DNA from: an uncultured Clostridium sp.
GTDB taxonomy: Bacteria; Bacillota; Clostridia; Lachnospirales; Lachnospiraceae
Assembly: GCA_900552885.1 (NCBI GenBank)
Contig: USBM01000047.1
Span: 1-11,499 of the forward strand
DNA length: 11,499 nt
Direction: 5' to 3'
Part shown: positions 6,426-11,499 of the stretch, one piece after another
How the letters are laid out: each line of letters begins with the position of its first letter
How positions within the stretch are numbered: the first letter of the stretch is position 1
Position numbers and translations under genes: made by a program
The notes under the pieces: model-generated
Databases searched by the model: none
What the model was told of the DNA's origin: nothing
Seen by the model: only the letters and a program-made list of their open reading frames with translations

Positions 6426-7517
6426 TTACTTCTTAGTAATGTATCCCTGTGCTTTCAAAAGCTCTGCACAAAGAACTGCTCCACCTGCAGCGCCACGAAC
6501 GGTGTTATGAGAAAGTCCAACAAATTTCCAGTCATATACACTGTCCTCACGGATACGTCCAACAGAGATCCCCATTCCATGCTCAAAGTCGACATCTAAC
6601 GTAACCTGCGGACGATTGTCCTCTTCCATATACTGAATGAACTGCTTTGGTGCACTTGGAAGGTTCAACTCCTGTGGAACGCCCTTGTACTCTACTAACT
6701 TCTGAATCAACTGCTCCTTAGTCGGCTGCTTCTTGAACTTTACAAATACAGCAGCGGTATGACCATTCAATACCGGAACGCGGATACACTGACAGGTAAT
6801 AACCGGGCTGGTTGCAGGAACAATCTCCCCCTTCTCCTCATCAATATGTCCCCAGATACGAAGAGGCTCTTTTTCCGACTTCTCTTCCTCGCCACCGATA
6901 AACGGAATAATATTACCAACCATCTCCGGCCAATCCTTAAATGTCTTACCTGCACCGGAAATTGCCTGATATGTAGTAGCCACTACTTCATATGGCTCAA
7001 ATTCCTTCCATGCCGTTAATACAGGAGCATAACTCTGGATCGAACAATTAGGTTTTACCGCTACGAATCCGCGAGTAGTTCCCAAACGCTTCTTCTGGAA
7101 ATCGATTACCTTCATATGCTCCGGATTGATCTCCGGAACAACCATCGGTACATCCGGTGTCCATCTATGTGCAGAGTTATTGGATACAACCGGCGTCTCC
7201 GTCTTAGCATATGCTTCCTCAATCGCCTTGATCTCATCCTTGCTCATATCTACTGCACTAAATACAAAGTCAACAGTAGAAGCAACTTCTTCTACTTCAT
7301 TCACGTTGTGTACAATGATCTTCTTTACTGCTTCCGGCATTGGAGTATCCATCTTCCATCTGTCCCCTACGGCTTCCTCATATGTCTTGCCGGCACTTCT
7401 AGGACTTGCTGCAATTGTAGTTACCTCAAACCATGGATGATTCTCCAATAATGCGATAAATCTCTGACCTACCATACCAGTACCACCAAGGATACCTACT
7501 TTCAACTTTTCACTCAT
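6426..7517 (-). CDS. asd: Aspartate-semialdehyde dehydrogenase (archaeal/fungal type)
   Basis: This 363-residue NADP-dependent enzyme converts aspartyl-4-phosphate to aspartate semialdehyde, the branch point to lysine (and diaminopimelate), threonine and methionine. The nucleotide loop GILGGTGMVGQRF (8-20) is at the N-terminus. The active-site Cys158 lies in VKPNCSIQS, YQAISGAGK (183-191) follows, and His253 lies in RVPVLNGHT as the likely acid-base residue. The C-terminus has LSHNTVRGAAGGAVLCAELL. Length and motifs place it in the archaeal/fungal branch, which is common in Clostridia, rather than the E. coli type. AGAGGAG lies 8 bases before the ATG. Upstream is the histidine kinase gene, 173 bp away; downstream is a strong terminator. 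Nothing looks damaged. Confidence 0.98.
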   Translation of the reverse strand: MSEKLKVGILGGTGMVGQRFIALLENHPWFEVTTIAASPRSAGKTYEEAVGDRWKMDTPMPEAVKKIIVHNVNEVEEVASTVDFVFSAVDMSKDEIKAIEEAYAKTETPVVSNNSAHRWTPDVPMVVPEINPEHMKVIDFQKKRLGTTRGFVAVKPNCSIQSYAPVLTAWKEFEPYEVVATTYQAISGAGKTFKDWPEMVGNIIPFIGGEEEKSEKEPLRIWGHIDEEKGEIVPATSPVITCQCIRVPVLNGHTAAVFVKFKKQPTKEQLIQKLVEYKGVPQELNLPSAPKQFIQYMEEDNRPQVTLDVDFEHGMGISVGRIREDSVYDWKFVGLSHNTVRGAAGGAVLCAELLKAQGYITKK

Positions 7518-7650
7518 ATTTCATACTCCTCTTTATCTTTGACAAATGAACATCTCCTTTGTCATCGTTGTAATCCTCATAATCATACTCTAATCCATCC
7601 GATAACGCAAGAGCTTTCTCTAAGGATTGTGCATTTTGCCTTGAATCCAC
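7510..7650 (-). other. Doubtful small open frame between the kinase and asd
   Basis: From a GTG at 7650 the frame encodes 46 residues and ends at a TGA (7512-7510) inside the asd start. Stop-free sequence extends back to a TAA at 7701-7699, inside the end of the kinase gene. The product would be acidic (LEYDYEDYNDDKGD) and resembles no family I know. There is no ATG near its beginning and no good ribosome binding site, and it contains a candidate asd promoter. It may be an untranslated leader, a gene remnant or a small coupled ORF. Confidence 0.2.
7582..7610 (-). promoter_or_regulatory. Candidate promoter of asd
   Basis: TTGCGT (7610-7605), 17 bases, then TATGAT (7587-7582). Transcription would begin about 60 bases before the asd ATG. 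The -35 box matches only moderately. No terminator is visible after the kinase gene, so asd may also be reached by read-through. Confidence 0.4.
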
Positions 7651-7690
7651 ACCTATTTGGTAGGAATCATATGCAATATTTTCATACCGT

Positions 7691-9100
7691 TCATCCCTTT
7701 ACCGCAATCATAAACTCCACACCGTCATCTGTATTCTCTACTGAACAATATCCTTCATGTGCTGATGCAATCTCCTTTACAATAGATAACCCAACACCAA
7801 ATCCCTTTCCACGTGTCCTCGCTTTATCCACCTTACTAAAAGCATCCCAGATAGACTCCATCTCTGACTCAGCAATATGACTACCGGAATTGTACACCCG
7901 GAACTCATAATATTCCCCGTTGCGCCTGCCCGCAACCTGAATCCGCATCTGATCCCCCGTTCCATGCGATACTGCATTTCGCACAAGATTATTCAAAGCT
8001 CTCTCCACCAAAAGAAAATCTGCATTTATAACATCATCTGCATCATATTGCTCCGTATATGTGATATTTTTCTCTAATGTCTCATCCCGGAAGCAATTCC
8101 GGATATTCCGCATCAGGTATTTCACTGCAAAGGATTCCTGATGCATCTCTTCCGTCTTTTGCTCAAATTTGGACAGTTCTAACATCTCTCTCACCAATAC
8201 ATCTACCCGGGTACTTTCATTGGATATGATCTCGCAGTATTGCAACGCTTTTTCCGGATTCTTCTGCAGCACCACCTTCAGACGGTCCGCATATCCCATA
8301 ATAACCGCAATTGGAGATTTGATCTCATGGGAAATATTGCGCACAAGACGTTTTCTCTTTTCAAGATCATTTTGCAATTGGACAAGATTTGCCTCTAAAT
8401 GATCCGACATCTTATTAATTGCCATTCCCAACTGCCCTAACTCATCCTCCGACTTCACCTCTACCCGGATATCAAATTCCAGATTTGATATATGTTCTGC
8501 CGCACGCTGCATGTTACGGATCGGCACAACCATGCGTTTCGTAATTCTCCATACAAACAACCAGCCCACTAATATAATAACAACCCCTGCTAAGAGATCA
8601 AATACAATCGCCGAATACATGGCATTTTCCAGGCTCCTATATGATCGCCCCAATATTACATAGCGGTCCTTTGCAACTTTCTTGATCACCCTTACTAAAA
8701 TTACACCGGACTGTTTCTCTGAATTTCTTGACATGGATACGACTTCCCCATTATCCAATTGTTTTTTCGTATCGTCAAACAAAATGGAACTCATGGAACC
8801 AACCGCCTTTTGATGGTATTCGCTGATCTTAGTTGTACTAATTACATTCTTATCCCCATCGATCACTGTAACGGCGGTATTCATATCCTCATCAATCTGT
8901 TCAATATATCCGGTGAATTCATCATCTGTATAAGAATCTTCATGTTCCATCGTTTGGGCAATCTTCTCCATCTGTTTCGTACTAAGATACACCGAAAAAG
9001 GAATCATAAAGAAATAGGTCAATACAATATTAAGAATAATAAAAGACGCTATCAATGCCACGCCAATCGCACAGATTCTCTTTCCTAATGACTTCTTCAT
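7691..9100 (-). CDS. Membrane sensor histidine kinase
   Basis: This 469-residue kinase has two membrane segments (about 10-33 and 163-187) enclosing an extracellular region of about 130 residues with no recognised fold. A HAMP linker (about 188-240) follows. The HisKA region has the phospho-accepting His258 in RNISHEIKSP. The ATPase domain has an N-box (RALNNLVRNAVSHG, 367-380), a G1-type NSGS (404-407, Asn in place of the usual Asp) and a G2 box GKGFGVGLS (431-439). The family autophosphorylates on His and passes phosphate to a partner regulator. Its ATG overlaps the regulator's stop (ATGA), so the two are coupled. The kinase frame is intact although its partner is frameshifted, and what it senses cannot be read from sequence. 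Confidence 0.96.
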   Translation of the reverse strand: MKKSLGKRICAIGVALIASFIILNIVLTYFFMIPFSVYLSTKQMEKIAQTMEHEDSYTDDEFTGYIEQIDEDMNTAVTVIDGDKNVISTTKISEYHQKAVGSMSSILFDDTKKQLDNGEVVSMSRNSEKQSGVILVRVIKKVAKDRYVILGRSYRSLENAMYSAIVFDLLAGVVIILVGWLFVWRITKRMVVPIRNMQRAAEHISNLEFDIRVEVKSEDELGQLGMAINKMSDHLEANLVQLQNDLEKRKRLVRNISHEIKSPIAVIMGYADRLKVVLQKNPEKALQYCEIISNESTRVDVLVREMLELSKFEQKTEEMHQESFAVKYLMRNIRNCFRDETLEKNITYTEQYDADDVINADFLLVERALNNLVRNAVSHGTGDQMRIQVAGRRNGEYYEFRVYNSGSHIAESEMESIWDAFSKVDKARTRGKGFGVGLSIVKEIASAHEGYCSVENTDDGVEFMIAVKG

Positions 9101-9351
9101 GCCTCTACCTCAAAGGAATAACCAATTCCACGGATCGTCTTAATGTAATTACCTGCATCCCCTAAGTTTGCCCGCAACATCTTCACATGCGTATCAATCG
9201 TACGGATATCTCCTTCATAATCATATCCCCAGATACGATCAAGGATCTTCTCCCTTGAAAGTACAATATTCTGATTATTGACAAGCAGTTCCAACAATTG
9301 AAATTCCTTGTTATTCAATGGAATCTCTTCTCCCTTGTGCCACCGGATCAA
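9097..9351 (-). CDS. DNA-binding (winged-helix) fragment of the split response regulator
   Basis: The frame encodes about 83 residues of a Trans_Reg_C domain: GEEIPLNNKEFQLLELLV, LSREKILDRIWGYD, and the recognition-helix region IDTHVKMLRANLG with the wing IRGIGYSFEV. The only nearby start is a TTG at 9351 with a GGAG just 2 bases away, so independent translation is unlikely. Confidence 0.45.
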   Translation of the reverse strand: MIRWHKGEEIPLNNKEFQLLELLVNNQNIVLSREKILDRIWGYDYEGDIRTIDTHVKMLRANLGDAGNYIKTIRGIGYSFEVEA

Positions 9352-9757
9352 TCTCCAAAATTCCCAATTCTATGCTTTCCAGACTCTGTGCCTTCGTTAA
9401 ACGCAACAGATTCTTCACCCGTTCCACCAGGATGTCATAGTGAAATGGTTTGCTGACAAAATCACTTGCTCCATGCCGCAAGCAGGCCAATTCACTTGAT
9501 GAATCCCCAAGTGCGGTCAACATCAGAACCGGAACATCCGTCCGATCCCGAATCTCTTCCAACACTTCCATGCCATCCATCTTTGGCATCATAATATCTA
9601 ATATCACAAGTGCAATATCCGGCGTATTCCAAAAGATATCTACTGCCTCCTGGCCATCCCGTGCCGTATACACCTGATATCCTTCCTCTTCCAAAACTTC
9701 TTTCACCAAATCCCGCAACAGATCATCATCATCTGCCACCAAAAGATTCACCGCCAT
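9311..9757 (-). CDS. Receiver-domain fragment of the split response regulator
   Basis: This is the part that would actually be translated: 148 residues. It holds the acidic pocket (Asp9-Asp12), phospho-accepting Asp54 in ILDIMMPKMDG, Thr81 in MLTAL and Lys103 in SKPFHYD, so the receiver is chemically complete. It ends with about 10 out-of-frame residues after DPVA. It could still take phosphate from the kinase but would lack the DNA-binding domain. Confidence 0.6.
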   Translation of the reverse strand: MAVNLLVADDDDLLRDLVKEVLEEEGYQVYTARDGQEAVDIFWNTPDIALVILDIMMPKMDGMEVLEEIRDRTDVPVLMLTALGDSSSELACLRHGASDFVSKPFHYDILVERVKNLLRLTKAQSLESIELGILEIDPVAQGRRDSIE

Positions 9758-9850
9758 ATATGTATCCTCCAATCTCATTCCTTCATTGTTGCATTCACCA
9801 CTTGCTTCGTGCTTAACACATTGCTTTGTAAACTCGCATTTCGAATTTTC

Positions 9851-9879
9851 ATTATACCGTGCCTGTGTGAAATATACAA
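9851..9879 (-). promoter_or_regulatory. Promoter of the two-component operon
   Basis: TTGTAT (9879-9874), 17 bases, then a consensus TATAAT (9856-9851). The leader would be about 87 bases. The -35 box lies within the T-rich tail of the serA terminator, so the two transcription units abut tightly. Confidence 0.7.
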
Positions 9880-9908
9880 GAAAAGGCAGTTACAAATGTA
9901 ACTGCCTT
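9876..9908 (-). terminator. Intrinsic terminator of serC-serA
   Basis: AAGGCAGTTAC (9883-9893) and GTAACTGCCTT (9898-9908) form a perfect 11-bp stem with a 4-base loop, followed on the minus strand by TTTTCTTGT. It begins about 50 bp after the serA stop. Confidence 0.9.
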
Positions 9909-9958
9909 ACAATAATTCTATATTATGCTATGATTGCTATTGGTTCCTGCTATCCTTC

Positions 9959-11119
9959 TTAGATGACACGCACCTTAACAACACCTTCTACGGCTTCTAA
10001 CTCAGTCTTGCTTGCATCATCAATCGCAGCATCTACATCCAAAATGGTATATGCCCAGTCACCCTTTGACTTGCTGACCATATTGGCAATGTTAACTGAC
10101 TTGCTGGAGAACACACCTGTAAATCTGGTAAGCATATCCGGAATATTCTTATGACAAATGGCTACTCTGGCTGCCGTCTCACAAACACCTGCATCACATG
10201 CCGGATAGTTTACGGAATTCTTAATGTTACCATTTTCCATAAAATCAGCGATCTGCTTTACAGCCATTACTGCACAGTTATCCTCTGACTCTTCCGTAGA
10301 AGCACCAAGATGCGGCAATGTGATCACATTATCTACACCCGCAACTGCCGGATTTGGGAAGTCTGTCACATACTTAGCCACCTTGCCGGAAGCAAGTGCT
10401 TCAATCATGTCTGCATCATTTACCAGAGTATCTCTCGCAAAGTTAAGAATACGAACGCCATCTTTCATCATTGCAAATGCTTCTTTGTTAAGCATTCCCT
10501 TTGTGCTAGGAAGCGCCGGAACATGAATAGTAATATAATCGCACTCTTTGTAAATGTCCTCTACATTGGTAATATGCTTAATATGACGGGATAATGACCA
10601 TGCTGCATCTACAGATACATATGGATCATAACCATATACTTCCATACCAAGACGGAATGCAATATTAGCGACCTTGGCACCGATCGCACCAAGTCCGATT
10701 ACACCTAACTTCTTACCCTGAATCTCATTACCTGCATACTGTTTCTTCTGCTTTTCCACCTTCTTCGCAATATCAGGATCTGCTGCATTCTCCTTTACCC
10801 AGTTATAACCACCCATCAGATCACGGGAAGCAAGTAATAGACCGGCAACTACGATCTCCTTTACACCATTGGCATTCGCACCCGGTGTATTGAATACAAC
10901 AATACCCTTCTCTGCACACTTATCAAGCGGAATATTATTCACACCTGCACCCGCTCTTGCAATTGCTGCAAGACTGTCAGGAAGGTCCAAGTCATGCATT
11001 GCTGCAGAACGTACTAATACGGCATCTGCATTATCCATGCTGTCTACAATTTCATAATTATCTGAGAATAAATCCAAACCACATGCTGCAATTGGATTCA
11101 AACAATTAACTTTTGTCAT
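9959..11119 (-). CDS. serA: D-3-phosphoglycerate dehydrogenase with C-terminal ACT domain
   Basis: This 386-residue enzyme catalyses the first step of serine synthesis, NAD-linked oxidation of 3-phosphoglycerate to 3-phosphohydroxypyruvate. Substrate-domain motifs include RAGAGVNNIPL (55-65) and NTPGANANGVKE (77-88). The nucleotide loop GVIGLGAIGAKVA (139-151) is followed by Asp165 in YGYDPY, favouring NAD. Catalytic Arg229 lies in NFARDTLV and His270 in LPHLGAST. The usual DVF..EP stretch that carries the catalytic Glu reads TDFPNP (252-257), without an obvious Glu. I recall similar TDFP sequences in clostridial SerA relatives, so this is probably a subgroup trait. The last about 75 residues look like an ACT domain (FSSKSVNIANMVSKSKGDWAYTILDVD), where serine may act as inhibitor. 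GAGGAG lies 5 bases before the ATG. It is 18 bp after serC. Confidence 0.97.
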   Translation of the reverse strand: MTKVNCLNPIAACGLDLFSDNYEIVDSMDNADAVLVRSAAMHDLDLPDSLAAIARAGAGVNNIPLDKCAEKGIVVFNTPGANANGVKEIVVAGLLLASRDLMGGYNWVKENAADPDIAKKVEKQKKQYAGNEIQGKKLGVIGLGAIGAKVANIAFRLGMEVYGYDPYVSVDAAWSLSRHIKHITNVEDIYKECDYITIHVPALPSTKGMLNKEAFAMMKDGVRILNFARDTLVNDADMIEALASGKVAKYVTDFPNPAVAGVDNVITLPHLGASTEESEDNCAVMAVKQIADFMENGNIKNSVNYPACDAGVCETAARVAICHKNIPDMLTRFTGVFSSKSVNIANMVSKSKGDWAYTILDVDAAIDDASKTELEAVEGVVKVRVI

Positions 11120-11137
11120 GATTACTCCTCTTTCTTA

Positions 11138-11499
11138 TTACTTTGCATTGTTTGCTTCAAACTCTTTCATGAACTCTACTAACTTCTCAACACCTTCGAT
11201 CGGCATTGCATTGTAGATAGATGCACGCATACCACCAACTGTCCTGTGTCCCTTAAGGTTCACAAATCCTGCTGCAGTTGCTTCCTTTACAAACTTCGCA
11301 TCCATCTCTTCATCACCTGTTACAAATGGTACGTTCATAAGTGAACGGTCTTCCTTTACTACTGTTCCCTTGAAGAGCTCTGAGCTGTCAAGGAAATCAT
11401 AGAGCATCTTGGCCTTCTTCTCGTTGTGAACCTTCATAGCCTCAAGACCACCCATCTCCTTAACCCACTTGAATACCTTGCCACAGATATAGATGCCGT
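11138..11499 (-). CDS. serC: Phosphoserine aminotransferase, C-terminal part
   Basis: The frame is open to the right edge, so about 119 C-terminal residues are visible and the start is outside the window. It opens GIYICGKVFKWVKEMGGLEAM and ends with the hallmark stretch around GHRTVGGMRASIYNAMP, part of the substrate-binding site of SerC. SerC is a PLP enzyme that converts 3-phosphohydroxypyruvate and glutamate to O-phosphoserine, the step after SerA. The catalytic lysine lies upstream of the window. It precedes serA by 18 bp, which indicates a serC-serA operon. Confidence 0.97.
   Translation of the reverse strand, partial: GIYICGKVFKWVKEMGGLEAMKVHNEKKAKMLYDFLDSSELFKGTVVKEDRSLMNVPFVTGDEEMDAKFVKEATAAGFVNLKGHRTVGGMRASIYNAMPIEGVEKLVEFMKEFEANNAK

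Larger units (their letters stand above)
9097..9757 (-). pseudogene. Frameshifted OmpR/PhoB-family response regulator
   Basis: Together the two frames make a complete OmpR-type regulator: a receiver and a winged-helix DNA-binding domain. They are out of register. The receiver frame runs from 9757 and stops at 9311. The DNA-binding frame reads to the stop at 9097 and lies +1 relative to it. The switch falls at about 9337-9349, in the first beta-strands of the effector domain, where both frames translate sensibly (EIDPVA in one, IRWHKGEE in the other). Rejoined, the spacing from DP to GE would be about 4 residues instead of about 8. The start at 9757 is chosen because GGAGG lies 8 bases before it; an ATG at 9778 has poor spacing. 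It could be a real mutation or a sequencing or assembly error. Confidence 0.85.

Noticed and set aside
7126..7440. Plus-strand open frames opposite asd
   Set aside because: They are antisense shadows of a well conserved enzyme gene, without ribosome binding sites or recognisable products.
7695..7702. Programmed -1 frameshift at the end of the kinase gene (A AAG GGA is a canonical slippery heptamer in the right frame)
   Set aside because: A -1 shift would add only 13 residues before a stop, and no strong downstream stem was seen. The longer open frame nearby is in the +1 register.
9335..9351. Programmed frameshift joining the two halves of the response regulator
   Set aside because: No slippery run or stimulatory structure is apparent. 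The rejoined linker would be about 4 residues short, which fits a deletion better.

Overview
All confident genes lie on the minus strand, so the window reads from the right edge to the left. Several things point to a low- to mid-GC Gram-positive anaerobe of the Clostridia, most likely Lachnospiraceae. These are the AGGAGG-type ribosome binding sites, the sigma-A-like promoters, the archaeal/fungal-type aspartate-semialdehyde dehydrogenase, the serC-serA pair and the DUF4037/DUF4125 protein. The species cannot be named from sequence alone.

Layout, right to left. (1) 11499-9959: the 3' end of serC, then serA (serine biosynthesis), closed by a strong terminator at 9876-9908. (2) 9879-7691: a promoter, a two-component regulator and its histidine kinase. 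The response regulator is split by a frameshift between receiver and DNA-binding domain, while the kinase is intact. (3) 7650-6338: a short open stretch of doubtful status, then asd (lysine/threonine/methionine pathway) with its terminator. (4) 6238-1025: a promoter followed by four genes in one direction. They are a divergent CbiG-like protein, a CbiJ/CobK-like protein whose N-terminal half is replaced by a poly-Asn tract and six VKGEL-type hexads, a membrane YdcF-like protein joined by an ATGA overlap, and, after 106 bp, an 827-residue TPR + nucleotidyltransferase-like (DUF4037) + DUF4125 fusion. (5) 1005-251: efp (elongation factor P) with a consensus promoter and strong terminator. (6) 240-1: a hairpin, a 22-bp direct repeat in two copies, and the probable start of another gene running off the left edge.

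The serine, aspartate-semialdehyde and EF-P genes are housekeeping. The unusual part is the 6238-1025 unit. It holds two corrin-pathway homologues with no other cobalamin gene in view. Both have intact frames, but one has altered signature loops and the other lacks a domain. They sit with a YdcF-like membrane protein and an uncharacterised TPR/nucleotidyltransferase-like fusion. They could be decayed, repurposed, or simply divergent members of a scattered pathway, and this window alone cannot decide. The second notable item is the broken response regulator, for which a specific 14-bp slippage deletion is proposed.
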